Assembly (NCBI RefSeq): GCF_900589395.1
Contig: NZ_UUIS01000029.1
Span: forward strand, 27,074-91,073
DNA from: Pseudomonas viridiflava
GTDB taxonomy: Bacteria; Pseudomonadota; Gammaproteobacteria; Pseudomonadales; Pseudomonadaceae
Direction of reading: 5' to 3'
Length of the DNA stretch: 64,000 nt
Positions within the stretch are counted from its first letter, which is position 1, and every line of letters starts with the position of its first letter. The position numbers and the translations under genes were made by a program. This document shows, in pieces, positions 8,403 through 16,619 of the stretch. The notes beneath the pieces are model-generated. The model searched no databases and was not told the origin of the DNA. It saw only the letters and a list, made by a program, of their open reading frames with translations.

Positions 8403-8715
8403 GAACGGACCGGCCTGAATGAGTTGCCCTGAAGAGCGTGGATTGTAGGCCTTTGCAGCCTTTTTGGCAGAGCCTGCCAAGCTTTAATATCAGGCCGCAA
8501 GGATGTGCCACGGCGGGCCCTGTTGTTCAAGCCTGTCAGCCGTCAGGATGCCCCGGATGACGGGTACCCGGACAGGCGCAAGACCGTAGCGGATTTGCGA
8601 GGTGCCTCACGCAAATCACCCGCGCCCCCGAAAACCTAGCTCATTTTCTGCGGTCTATTGCTGCCATAGACCAGCGCCCTGCTGGAAACGCTTCCCTTCT
8701 AAGCGCAGGCATTCC
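8403..8715. other. Intergenic region, 313 bp
   Basis: No gene is supported. It holds an inverted repeat (GATTTGCG at 8592-8599, CGCAAATC at 8610-8617, 10-base loop) without a T tract, and a GGCAGAGCCTGCC palindrome near 8466-8478. It probably contains the divergent promoters of the GGDEF gene and the small acidic protein gene. Confidence 0.4.
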
Positions 8716-9243
8716 ATGAACAGCAAACTCGACGATACCACCCGCGACGCCATCGACTTCATCAACACGCTGTGCGAAGACGGCCTGATCGACTGGCCCA
8801 TCGATTTCGAGCCTGCAGCGTTCAGCGACCAAGAGCTGGCAGAAACCTTCGGCCAATGGTTCGGCGGCCAGCGCTGGTCCGAGGCCGGCGACTCGTTTGT
8901 GCAGTTTGGCCAGGACGGCACCGGGTCGATGTTTCTGCTGTGGTATTACCCCGGCTTGAGCACACGGCCACCCGTCGTCTTTCTTGGCTCGGAAGGCGCA
9001 ACCAGCCTGGTGGCCAACGATATCGAGGATTTCATTCGTCAACTGGCCAGCGGCAAGCAGTTCTTTGACGGCGACTGGTTAGAGCCCGATGAAGACGAAG
9101 ACCGCGAACTGGACTGGCAGGCGCTGGCACAGGCTGTCGATGCCCGTTTCGGGTTGGGAGACGAAACGCCTGAGCAACTGACGGACAAGGCCCGGCGCGA
9201 ACACCCGGACTTCGATCAGTGGGTCGCCCTGAAAGTCGAATGA
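8716..9243 (+). CDS. Small acidic protein of unknown function (SMI1/KNR4-like)
   Basis: A 175-residue soluble, strongly acidic protein (a run of D/E at about 117-129). Features such as GQDGTGSMFLLWYYP and PPVVFLGSEGATSLVANDIEDFIRQLASG resemble the SMI1/KNR4 superfamily, many members of which are immunity proteins; others are housekeeping proteins. Start ATG 8716 was chosen over an in-frame ATG at 8602 because the extension is Arg/Pro-rich and unlike the rest. No signal peptide. The neighbours, a lone GGDEF gene and fecR, do not suggest a role. Confidence 0.7.
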   Translation: MNSKLDDTTRDAIDFINTLCEDGLIDWPIDFEPAAFSDQELAETFGQWFGGQRWSEAGDSFVQFGQDGTGSMFLLWYYPGLSTRPPVVFLGSEGATSLVANDIEDFIRQLASGKQFFDGDWLEPDEDEDRELDWQALAQAVDARFGLGDETPEQLTDKARREHPDFDQWVALKVE

Positions 9244-9259
9244 TCCGCGTGGCCCGCTA

Positions 9260-10189
9260 TCAGGCGGGCTCCACGCTGACCCAATAGCGGGTCAGGTAAC
9301 GCACCCTGACCGGCAGGGTCTTGCCCAGGTTTTCCAGCACTGTGTCGATGTCATCCAGGCTGAAGGCGCCCGAAATGCGCAAGCCCCTGATTGACTCGTC
9401 ACAACGCAACACGCCCGGGCGGTAGCGGCGCAATTGATCGATGAAGTCGCCCAGCGACCCGTCATTGATGCTCAGCAGCCCCTGCACCCAGGCGGTCGAG
9501 CCTTCAGGCAGGCGCTCAGGCGGGCTTACCTGGTTGCAATCAAAGGTCACTTGCCAGCCGGCAACCAGGCGGTCGGCGTGATGAATGCTCTGCAACGGCC
9601 GCACTTGCACGGCAGCCTCCAGGACCGCGACACGGGTCTTGCCGGGCAACTGGCGAACACTGAACCGGGTGCCCAGCGCCAGCACGGTGCCCTCCTGGCT
9701 CTGCACGATAAAGGGCCGCTCGGCAGCCTCCCGGGCGGCTTGCACCAGAATCTCGCCCTGATGCAACTGCACCAACCGCTGCTGCACATCGAAACGGATG
9801 TCCACGGCGGTGTCGGCATTGAGCACCAGGCGCGAGCCGTCCTGCAGGTCCAGCGTACGGCGCTGATTGCCATGGGTGTACTGCTGGGCAAGCAGGGCGC
9901 GGTACGGGACATGTTCGACGGCCAGCAAGCCAGCACCGCCCAGGACCAACATGCATGAAAGCACCTTGAGCACGTCGCGCCGTCGAGCCTGAGCGGTGGC
10001 CTGCTGAGGCATCCCCGCCCACTGCCTGTGCAGCCTCTCGACCCGCTCCCAGGCAGCCGCATGCTGCGCCGACGCCTGCAGCCACTGCTGCCAGGCACGG
10101 ATGCGCGCTTCATCGATAGCCCCGTCGTTGAGTTGCGCGTACCAGGCGGCAGCCGCTTCAAGGGCCTTGACGTCCGGGGTGTCATTCAT
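9260..10189 (-). CDS. FecR-family anti-sigma/signal transducer, orphan
   Basis: A 309-residue FecR protein. Residues 1-50 form the cytoplasmic DUF4880 segment (AAAWYAQLNDGAIDEARIRAWQQWL). One membrane helix lies at about 85-105, and the periplasmic FecR domain starts near 120 (RRTLDLQDGSRLVLNADTAV). A STN-like C-terminus (LRISGAFSLDDIDTVLENL) follows. FecR proteins relay siderophore-receptor signals to an ECF sigma factor. Start ATG 10189 gives the standard N-terminus; an upstream in-frame extension to 10357 is not FecR-like. Neither a sigma factor gene upstream nor a TonB receptor gene downstream is present, which is unusual. The stop lies in a GCCCGC/GCGGGC hairpin shared with the convergent gene. 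Confidence 0.88.
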   Translation of the reverse strand: MNDTPDVKALEAAAAWYAQLNDGAIDEARIRAWQQWLQASAQHAAAWERVERLHRQWAGMPQQATAQARRRDVLKVLSCMLVLGGAGLLAVEHVPYRALLAQQYTHGNQRRTLDLQDGSRLVLNADTAVDIRFDVQQRLVQLHQGEILVQAAREAAERPFIVQSQEGTVLALGTRFSVRQLPGKTRVAVLEAAVQVRPLQSIHHADRLVAGWQVTFDCNQVSPPERLPEGSTAWVQGLLSINDGSLGDFIDQLRRYRPGVLRCDESIRGLRISGAFSLDDIDTVLENLGKTLPVRVRYLTRYWVSVEPA

Positions 10190-10309
10190 GGCGTATCGAC
10201 CCGCCGCAGGCAACGTGCCCGCGACCAGCCTTGCGCCAGCCGTGTTGGTCGCTGTAAGACGAGGGAATGGCTGAAGTATCACGGCTCGACATGAGAAGAC
10301 CTTGCAGAC

Positions 10310-10328
10310 GCTAATAATAATTGCTCGC
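10310..10328 (-). promoter_or_regulatory. Fur-box-like sequence upstream of fecR
   Basis: Read on the minus strand the 19 bases match the 19-bp Fur consensus at 12 positions by my count, including the central ATTAT core. It lies about 120 bp upstream of fecR, where the promoter of a fecI-fecR pair would be expected. Iron control is plausible but a match of this quality is only suggestive. Confidence 0.4.
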
Positions 10329-10468
10329 ATTTTCTTCAGGCTGCCGGCTTTATGCAAGTGCCAGCCTGCTCCTCTGCCACAACCGGGCCGATTTCACGCC
10401 CTGTCCAACATTCGCGATCAAACCCGTTACCCTAGGCATTCTCCCTTCTCCAGCAGTGAGTCGTGCCC

Positions 10469-11257
10469 ATGATGAATGTTCAATCCAGCAGCCTGGCCGT
10501 TCTGGTACTTGGTTTCTGCAGTGTGGCTCACGCCCAGGAGCCGCTTTCACACCTGGATAAAGTGCAGCAAGCCGGCCAACTGACTGTGTGCACCACAGGC
10601 GATTACAAGCCCTACACGTTTCTGCGTGAAGACGGCGAGTACGAAGGCATCGACATCAGCATGGCGCGCACGCTGGCCAAGAGCCTGAACGTGTCGGTCA
10701 AATGGGTGCCTACTACCTGGAAGACCCTGATGCCGGACATGCAGGCAGGCAAGTGCGACATCGGCATGGGCGGCATTTCGGTCACGCTGGAGCGGCAGAA
10801 AAAGGCTTTTTTCAGCACGATGCTGGACGTGGACGGCAAGATCCCGCTGGTGCGCTGCGAAGACCAGGCGCTGTACCAGAGCATCGAGCAGATCAACCAG
10901 CCTTCAGTACGCCTGATCGAACCGGCCGGAGGCACCAACGAAGCCTTCGTCCGCGCCTTTGCGCCCAAGGCGCAGTTGGGCTTTCATGACAACAACACCA
11001 TCTTCCAGCAACTGCTGAACAAGCAGGCCGATGTGATGATCACCGACGCTTCCGAAGCGCTTTACCAGCAAAAACGCCTGCCAGGGCTGTGCGCGGTCAA
11101 CCCGACGCGCTTCATGCAATACGGTGAAAAAGCCTACCTGTTGCCCCGTGACGACATGACCTGGAAAAGCTATGTCGACCAATGGCTGCACCTGAGCAAG
11201 GCCACGGGCGCCTATCAGGCCATTCTGGGCGAGTGGCTGGCCGTGCCGGCCCAGTAA
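10469..11257 (+). CDS. pheC: Periplasmic cyclohexadienyl dehydratase-like protein (PheC-like)
   Basis: A 262-residue protein with the periplasmic amino-acid-binding fold. It has a Sec signal (cut near AHAQ), TTGDYKPYTFL, DIGMGGISVTLERQKKAFFS, IEPAGGTNEAF, VMITDASEA and EKAYLLPRDD. These match remembered P. aeruginosa PheC more closely than ordinary binding proteins. PheC converts prephenate and arogenate to phenylpyruvate and phenylalanine. No transporter genes are adjacent, which fits an enzyme rather than a binding protein. Start ATG 10469 was chosen; GTG 10463 and ATG 10472 are alternatives. Some divergence from PheC remains, so a related binding protein is possible. Confidence 0.72.
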   Translation: MMNVQSSSLAVLVLGFCSVAHAQEPLSHLDKVQQAGQLTVCTTGDYKPYTFLREDGEYEGIDISMARTLAKSLNVSVKWVPTTWKTLMPDMQAGKCDIGMGGISVTLERQKKAFFSTMLDVDGKIPLVRCEDQALYQSIEQINQPSVRLIEPAGGTNEAFVRAFAPKAQLGFHDNNTIFQQLLNKQADVMITDASEALYQQKRLPGLCAVNPTRFMQYGEKAYLLPRDDMTWKSYVDQWLHLSKATGAYQAILGEWLAVPAQ

Positions 11258-11676
11258 AAGCCTGGATCGGACACGTCTACGGCCACAGCTGCAGGAGCGA
11301 CCAACGGTCGCGAAAAGACCCGCCTGATTGGCGGCGGCATTCGCGACCGTTGGTCGCTCCTGCGGTCTATTCATGTCGGTCATGCGCAGCGTCCGATAAA
11401 AGCCCTCCGCCTTGAGGCTGGCGGTCTCCCGCTGCGACATCAGACAACCATTGAAAACCTTGAATAATTTGCGATCCAATAATTTCTCAAAGACAGCGCA
11501 ATCTCGTCTATGGATGCGACGATAGAGCGCTTGACACTCATAAGGAAATCATTCGTTACATATAGAAATGAGTCTGCTAACATCGTATGACCCGTGATGA
11601 GCAAGCGATCGACACGTATCGCACCTCTGTCAATGGACCGGATCGCGACCTGAGCCGGCCACCCGATGCAAACGAA
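11258..11676. other. Intergenic region with one REP pair
   Basis: 419 bases without a supported gene. The left part holds the REP pair at 11292-11362. The right part (11480-11676) is AT-richer than its surroundings and may carry promoters for the gluconate dehydrogenase operon. A TTGACA at 11531 has no -10 box at normal distance. Confidence 0.45.
11292..11362. repeat. Inverted REP pair, 'GGAGCGACCAACGGTCGCGAA' type, copy 1
   Basis: CAGGAGCGACCAACGGTCGCG at the left and its near-perfect reverse complement at the right enclose about 25 bases. The same element occurs at 15881-15951 and 52533-52606. Each lies just downstream of one or more stop codons. Confidence 0.85.
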
Positions 11677-11937
11677 TCACAATGAGAGCAGCCCCCAAGG
11701 ACTGCCAGCCCCTGTTGCGAAAGCCTTCGCCTGCGATAACGACCCGCCGTGCACTGGCGTGGTTCCGTCTGCCCTGAAAAAGGTGGCAGGCCAAGGCCTT
11801 TTCAACCTGACGCCGAATACGCCTGCCCACAGGCTACTGCGGCGGCCGCCAACGTTTACGCACAGGGTCAGGACCGTCGCTTGCGATGTGTAGCCATAGA
11901 GCGTTGTGCCGTCCGGGATTTTCTTGTGAGCCGTCAT
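11677..11937 (-). CDS. Possible small protein of unknown function
   Basis: An 86-residue open frame beginning MTAHKKIPDGTTLYGYTS with ATG 11937, preceded by AGGG about 8 bases upstream. It is divergent from the gluconate dehydrogenase operon and only 13 bases from its first start. The C-terminal part (RPWPATFFRADGTTPVHGG, then QAKAFATGAG) resembles short hypothetical ORFs I recall from other pseudomonads. That could mean a real small gene or a conserved non-coding repeat that happens to be open. No domain or function is assigned. Confidence 0.35.
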   Translation of the reverse strand: MTAHKKIPDGTTLYGYTSQATVLTLCVNVGGRRSSLWAGVFGVRLKRPWPATFFRADGTTPVHGGSLSQAKAFATGAGSPWGLLSL

Positions 11938-11950
11938 AGGTGGTCCCTGT

Positions 11951-12670
11951 ATGTTGTTGAACAAGCCGACATCGCGAAGGAAGTTCCTGCTTTCTTCCCT
12001 GATTGCCTTGCCTGCGCTGGGCGTGACCGTAAACGGGCTCAGCGCCGCCGTCGCCGCCGACATGGTCGCCCCCAACCTCGAGTCTTACTCGCCCACGTTT
12101 TTCAGCCCCGCCGAATGGGCGTTCATCATGGCCGCCTGCAACCAGTTGATTCCCGCCGGTGGCCGCGGCCCTGGTGCCCTGGAAGCCAACGTGCCGGTGT
12201 TCATGGACCAGCAACTGGCCAGTGATCTGGGCAGCGAGATCTACCTCGAAGGCCCCTTCGACCTGAATGCCCCCAAGACGCTGGGCTACCAGATTCCGTA
12301 CCGCCCGCAGGACATCTATCGCAAGGGCATCCAGGCGGTCGAAGCCTGGTGCAACGAGAACCACCACGGCAATTTTGCTGCGCTCAAGGCCGACACACAG
12401 GTCGAGGTGCTCAAGAAGCTGCAGGCCGGTGACCTCAAGTTCGATGCCTTTGGCGAGGGCATCCTCAAGTCGCCGATGTTCTTTTCCGAAGTGCTGACGC
12501 TGGCCCAGCAGGGCTACCTCTCCGACCCGATCTACGGCGGCAACAAGGGCATGAAGGCCTGGATTGCCATCGGCTTTCCCGGCGCCCGCGCCAGCTACCT
12601 GGAGTGGGTCAAGCAACACAACGTTGCGTACCCGCTGGGCCCTGTGAGCATCAGTGGCGACCGCGGCTGA
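11951..12670 (+). CDS. Gluconate 2-dehydrogenase, small (gamma) subunit
   Basis: A 239-residue subunit-3 protein with a twin-arginine signal (SRRKFLLSSLIALPALGV, residues about 8-25). The mature part has the family features FFSPAEWAFIMAACNQLIPAGGRGPGA and DPIYGGNKGMKAWIAIGFPGA. It is exported by Tat, probably together with the flavoprotein subunit, and forms the periplasm-facing membrane enzyme that oxidises gluconate to 2-ketogluconate. First gene of a three-gene operon; 38 bases separate it from the flavoprotein. Confidence 0.93.
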   Translation: MLLNKPTSRRKFLLSSLIALPALGVTVNGLSAAVAADMVAPNLESYSPTFFSPAEWAFIMAACNQLIPAGGRGPGALEANVPVFMDQQLASDLGSEIYLEGPFDLNAPKTLGYQIPYRPQDIYRKGIQAVEAWCNENHHGNFAALKADTQVEVLKKLQAGDLKFDAFGEGILKSPMFFSEVLTLAQQGYLSDPIYGGNKGMKAWIAIGFPGARASYLEWVKQHNVAYPLGPVSISGDRG

Positions 12671-12708
12671 CCCCTTTTTCGTCAAGCGTTAGAGCGAGCA
12701 AGATTTTT

Positions 12709-14478
12709 ATGGCAACTATTACCAATGACGAAGTCGACGTCGTCGTCGTCGGCCTCGGCTGGGCCGGCTCCCTGATGAGCATCGAGCTGGCCCAGGCCGG
12801 TTTGAAGGTCCGCGCCCTGGAGCGTGGTGAAGACCGCAACAACGCGGACTTCATGTACCCCAAGCCGGCTGACCAGTACGCCTATGCCGTACGCAACAAG
12901 ATCATGGTCACCCCCAAGGACGGCGCCCTGACCGTGCGCCACAACATGAGCAGCACGGCCCTGCCGACCCGCAAGTGGGGCGCGTTCGTGCCCGGCACCG
13001 GCGTCGGCGGCTCCGGCCTGCACTGGACCGGCGTGCTGATCCGGCCAACGCCGACCGACATCAAGCTCAAGACCTATGCCGACCAGGCCTATGCCAAGGG
13101 CATCCTGCAGGACGACATGCGCATCGGTGACTACCCGTTCACCTGGGACGAGATCGAGCCGTACCTGGACCGCTTCGACAAGATCTGCGGCCTGTCGGGC
13201 AATACCGGCAACCTCAACGGCAAGATCATCGAAGGTGGCGACCCGTTCGAGGGCCCGCGCTCGAGCCCCTTCCCGCTGCCGGCGCTGGAAGACACCCTGA
13301 ACTGCTCGATGTTTGCCACCGCGGCGCGCAAGCTGGGCTACCACCCCTTCCCCAACCCGTCGGCCAATGTCTCGCGCGCCTGGACCAACCCTTACGGCAA
13401 CCAGATCGCGCCGTGCAATTACTGCGGCTATTGCAGCAAGTACCCGTGCCTGAACTACTCCAAGGCGTCGCCGCAAACGGCGGTCATGGACGCGCTCAAG
13501 CGCATGGACAACTTCGACTACAAGGTCAACGCCAACGTCCTGAAAGTCGAACTGCACCCGGACGGTAAGACTGCCCGCGGCGTGACCTACGCCGACGGCG
13601 ACGGCAACCTGGTGTTCCAGCCGGCCAAGATCGTCGTGCTGGCCGGTTTCCAGTTCGTCAACGTGCGCCTGATGCTGCTGTCCGGCATCGGCAAGCCGTA
13701 TGACCCGGTGACCGAGACCGGCACCATCGGGCGCAACTACGCCTACCTGAGCGTGGGCGCCAGCACCCTGTTCTTCAAGGACAAGACCTTCAACCCGTTC
13801 GCCACCGCCGGTGCCACCGGGCAGATGTTCAACGACATCTCGCCGGGCAACTACGACGGTGCGGCACTGGGGTTCATTGGCGGCGCCAAGATCCACAGCT
13901 CGCAGGCCACCGGCACACCGATCGGCACGTCGCTGCCGGCCGGCACACCGGAGTGGGGCCAGGCCTGGAAAGACGGCATGGCCGACTGGTACGGCCACTC
14001 GATGAAGGTCAGCATCTCCACCGGCTGCATGTCCTATCGCGACCATTACCTGGACCTGGACCCGACCTACAAGGACCCGTGGGGCCAGCCGCTGCTGCGC
14101 ATCACCTTCGACTGGAAACAGAACGAGCTGAAACTGCAGCAGCACCTGCGCGGCATCGTGCAGAACATCACCAGGGAACTGGGCCCGGACAGCGTGTCGG
14201 AAAGCTTCCTGGGGCTTGATTCGCACTGGGACATCACCAAGTACGTGTCGACCCACAACGTGGGTGGCGCGACCATGGGCGACTCACCACAGACCAGCGC
14301 GCTGAACCGCTACCTGCAGAGCTGGGACGTGCACAACGTATTCGTGCCGGGCGGCAATGCCTTCCCGCAGAACTTCCAGGCCAACCCGACGGCCCTGATC
14401 GGCGCGCTGACGCTGTTCGCCGCCCAGGCCATCAAGGACCAGTACCTGAAAAACCCTGGCCCGCTGGTGCAGGCATGA
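12709..14478 (+). CDS. Gluconate 2-dehydrogenase, FAD (GMC) subunit
   Basis: A 589-residue GMC-family oxidoreductase. It has the N-terminal Rossmann motif VVVGLGWAGSLMSIELAQAG (about 12-31), PGTGVGGSGLHWTG, and a Cys cluster CNYCGYCSKYPC at about 237-248 typical of the membrane gluconate/sorbitol dehydrogenase group. The C-terminal catalytic His/Asn region is THNVGGATMGD...NAFPQNFQANPTALIGALT. It has no signal of its own, consistent with co-export with the Tat-bearing small subunit. Start ATG 12709 begins MATITNDEVDVV. The 3' end overlaps the cytochrome gene by 4 bases. Confidence 0.95.
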   Translation: MATITNDEVDVVVVGLGWAGSLMSIELAQAGLKVRALERGEDRNNADFMYPKPADQYAYAVRNKIMVTPKDGALTVRHNMSSTALPTRKWGAFVPGTGVGGSGLHWTGVLIRPTPTDIKLKTYADQAYAKGILQDDMRIGDYPFTWDEIEPYLDRFDKICGLSGNTGNLNGKIIEGGDPFEGPRSSPFPLPALEDTLNCSMFATAARKLGYHPFPNPSANVSRAWTNPYGNQIAPCNYCGYCSKYPCLNYSKASPQTAVMDALKRMDNFDYKVNANVLKVELHPDGKTARGVTYADGDGNLVFQPAKIVVLAGFQFVNVRLMLLSGIGKPYDPVTETGTIGRNYAYLSVGASTLFFKDKTFNPFATAGATGQMFNDISPGNYDGAALGFIGGAKIHSSQATGTPIGTSLPAGTPEWGQAWKDGMADWYGHSMKVSISTGCMSYRDHYLDLDPTYKDPWGQPLLRITFDWKQNELKLQQHLRGIVQNITRELGPDSVSESFLGLDSHWDITKYVSTHNVGGATMGDSPQTSALNRYLQSWDVHNVFVPGGNAFPQNFQANPTALIGALTLFAAQAIKDQYLKNPGPLVQA

Positions 14479-15866
14479 GGAGCGCACACGTGAAATCCAG
14501 ACCCCGTTCCCTGCTGATCGCCCTGGTGGTGATCGGCGTCGTGCTGGCGCTGCTGGGCTGGCTGCTCGCCGGCTGGCTCAACCGCGCCGGCGACACCGGT
14601 GCGCAACTGTCGCAACCGGTGACGCCGGCACTGATCGCCAAGGGTGAATACCTGGCGCGCGCCGGTGACTGCGTGGCGTGCCACACCGCCCATGGCGGTC
14701 AGCCGTTTGCCGGCGGGCGCGGCATCGAGTCGCCGATCGGCACCATCTACGCCACCAATATCAGTCCGGACAAAGAGACCGGCATCGGTGGCTGGAGCTA
14801 CGGCGAGTTCGAACGCGCCGTGCGCCGCGGCATCGGCCATGACGGCAGCGCGCTGTACCCGGCGATGCCCTTCCCGTCCTATGCCCGCACCACCGACCAG
14901 GACACCGAAGCGCTGTACGCCTACTTCATGAATGGGGTCAAACCGGTCAGCCAGGCCAACAAGGCCAATGACATTCCCTGGCCGCTGTCGATCCGCTGGC
15001 CGCTGGCCTACTGGCGCACCCTGTTCTCACCCACACCGGAGCAGGCCGCCGTGTCGCTCAAGGTGTCGACCCAGGGCAATGCCAAGGAGGTCGCGCGCGG
15101 CGCCTACCTGGTGCAGGGCCTGGGCCACTGCGGCTCGTGTCACACACCACGGGCGCTGACCATGCAGGAGAAGGGTCTGGACGAAAAAGACCCCGACTAC
15201 CTGGTCGGTGCCGAACTCAATGGCTGGGCGGTGCCACCGTTGCGCGGCATGCCGCACTGGTCGCACGAGGAAATCGTCGATTACCTGGGCACCGGCCGCA
15301 ACGCCAAGGCCTCGGTCGGTGGCGAAATGACCGACGTGGTTGCCAACAGCACCTCGCACATGAGCGATGAAGACCTGGGCGCCGTGGCGGCCTACCTGAA
15401 ATCGCTCGATGGCAAGAAAGCCCCGGCAGCGGCCAAATCGTCCGCCAGCGAAGCGACTACCGCCAAGCTGACCGCCGCCAAGGACCTGACCCTGGGCGAG
15501 CGCCTGTATGTGGACAACTGCGGTGCCTGCCACTTCGTCGGCGGCAATGGTGCTTCACGCATCTTCCCGCAACTGGACGGCGCATCGATTATCAACGCCG
15601 ATAACCCCAGCGCGCTGATCAGCGTGATCCTCGCCGGCGCCCAGACGCCGTCGACGGCACGGGCTCCGTCGGTGTTGCCAATGCCGGGCTTTGCCTGGCG
15701 CCTGGACGACAGCGAGACCGCGGCCTTGGCGACCTTCCTGCGCCAGGGCTGGTCGAACAGCGCCAGCGTGGTGTCGGCCGATCAGGTCAAGGCCATCCGC
15801 AGCACGCTGGACGCCGGCCACGAAACCGCCAAGACCAGCGTCGAGCCGTCCAGCCCTCAGCATTGA
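14475..15866 (+). CDS. Gluconate 2-dehydrogenase, triheme cytochrome c subunit
   Basis: A 463-residue cytochrome c with an N-terminal membrane/signal helix (about 10-30). Three heme motifs are seen: CVACH near residue 68, CGSCH near 219 and CGACH near 350. It passes electrons from the flavoprotein to ubiquinone in the inner membrane. Its ATG overlaps the stop of the dehydrogenase gene (ATGA), so the three subunits are co-translated. A hairpin spans its stop codon. Confidence 0.95.
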   Translation: MRSAHVKSRPRSLLIALVVIGVVLALLGWLLAGWLNRAGDTGAQLSQPVTPALIAKGEYLARAGDCVACHTAHGGQPFAGGRGIESPIGTIYATNISPDKETGIGGWSYGEFERAVRRGIGHDGSALYPAMPFPSYARTTDQDTEALYAYFMNGVKPVSQANKANDIPWPLSIRWPLAYWRTLFSPTPEQAAVSLKVSTQGNAKEVARGAYLVQGLGHCGSCHTPRALTMQEKGLDEKDPDYLVGAELNGWAVPPLRGMPHWSHEEIVDYLGTGRNAKASVGGEMTDVVANSTSHMSDEDLGAVAAYLKSLDGKKAPAAAKSSASEATTAKLTAAKDLTLGERLYVDNCGACHFVGGNGASRIFPQLDGASIINADNPSALISVILAGAQTPSTARAPSVLPMPGFAWRLDDSETAALATFLRQGWSNSASVVSADQVKAIRSTLDAGHETAKTSVEPSSPQH

Positions 15867-15873
15867 GGGCTGG
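15850..15873 (+). terminator. Hairpin at the end of the gluconate dehydrogenase operon
   Basis: A perfect 10-bp stem (CCAGCCCTCA / TGAGGGCTGG) with loop GCAT overlaps the cytochrome stop codon. There is no T tract, so it may protect or weakly terminate the transcript. Confidence 0.5.
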
Positions 15874-15880
15874 CAGCCCG

Positions 15881-15951
15881 TAGGAGCGACTAACGGTCGC
15901 GAATGCCGCCCTGAATGATGCGGATCTTTTCGCGACCGTTGGTCGCTCCTA
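15881..15951. repeat. Inverted REP pair, copy 2
   Basis: TAGGAGCGACTAACGGTCGCG and its inverted partner CGCGACCGTTGGTCGCTCCTA flank about 29 bases, the same family as 11292-11362. It sits between two converging genes. Confidence 0.85.
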
Positions 15952-15975
15952 CCGATCGGCAACGCCTGAGCAGAC

Positions 15976-16533
15976 TTATTGACCCTGGCCCCACCCGAAG
16001 CGTTTACGGATCGCCCGTCGATAGGGCGTGTCGATCTGCCGAGGGACGTGTTCGATGTAATGGCGGGCATGTTCAAGACGCTCGCCCGACAGTCCGTCGA
16101 GGTAGCCCAAGGCATCCTTCAGCGATGGCAAACGCCCTTCGAGGGTGTCCAGCCGGGGTGGCAATGCGGTCCAGATAATCGCATCGACCCTGCGCAGCGC
16201 CGCCCATTCGGCCAAGGGGCCAACCTCGGTGGTGCCGGGCACAAAGACACCGATGCCATCCTCGCGCTCAGCGGCGATCTGTTCACGCTCGCGCAGCCTG
16301 GCACAGGCCTGTTCAAGACTGTCTACCGCCAGCAACGCCCACAGCACCTGGCTGGGCGGTGCATTGCAGCACAACACCGTGGCCAGCTCGCCCTTATCCC
16401 CCATCCGACAGAACTCGACCGGCAGCTCAGGCCCATCCTGATACCACTCGCCCGCCAGCGGCAACGCCCCCGGCTTCCAGATCAGCGACCCCCATCCCAG
16501 GCATGCGATATTCAATGGCTGTTCCTCGATCAT
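15976..16533 (-). CDS. Gamma-glutamylcyclotransferase-like protein
   Basis: A 185-residue soluble protein. The start NIACLGWGSLIW matches the glycine-containing substrate loop (YGSLxW type) of the gamma-glutamylcyclotransferase/AIG2 fold. FVPGTTEVGPLAEW and the C-terminal YIEHVPRQIDTPYRRAIRKRFGW are further conserved-looking parts. A lyase on gamma-glutamyl amines or peptides is possible; the substrate is unknown. I chose ATG 16533 over GTG 16545. It stands alone between a REP and the EAL gene. Confidence 0.65.
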   Translation of the reverse strand: MIEEQPLNIACLGWGSLIWKPGALPLAGEWYQDGPELPVEFCRMGDKGELATVLCCNAPPSQVLWALLAVDSLEQACARLREREQIAAEREDGIGVFVPGTTEVGPLAEWAALRRVDAIIWTALPPRLDTLEGRLPSLKDALGYLDGLSGERLEHARHYIEHVPRQIDTPYRRAIRKRFGWGQGQ

Positions 16534-16619
16534 GGCTATGAGCACGTGCCCATCACTCTGATAGGAACAAGCGATAAAAGATTCAGCCGGCCTGCATCAC
16601 ACAGGTTGCCCGCGACCGC

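Noticed and set aside
10190..10357. Remnant of a fecI sigma factor in frame with fecR
   Set aside because: The translated extension has no sigma-factor region 2 or 4 motif; no remnant could be supported.
11531..11566. Promoter with TTGACA for the gluconate dehydrogenase operon
   Set aside because: The nearest -10-like box (TATAGA at 11561) is 24 bp away, too far for sigma-70.
12682..14256. Long antisense frame opposite the gluconate dehydrogenase flavoprotein
   Set aside because: It is the mirror of a strongly recognised gene in GC-rich DNA; the translation is Arg/Gly/Ala/His-rich without domains.
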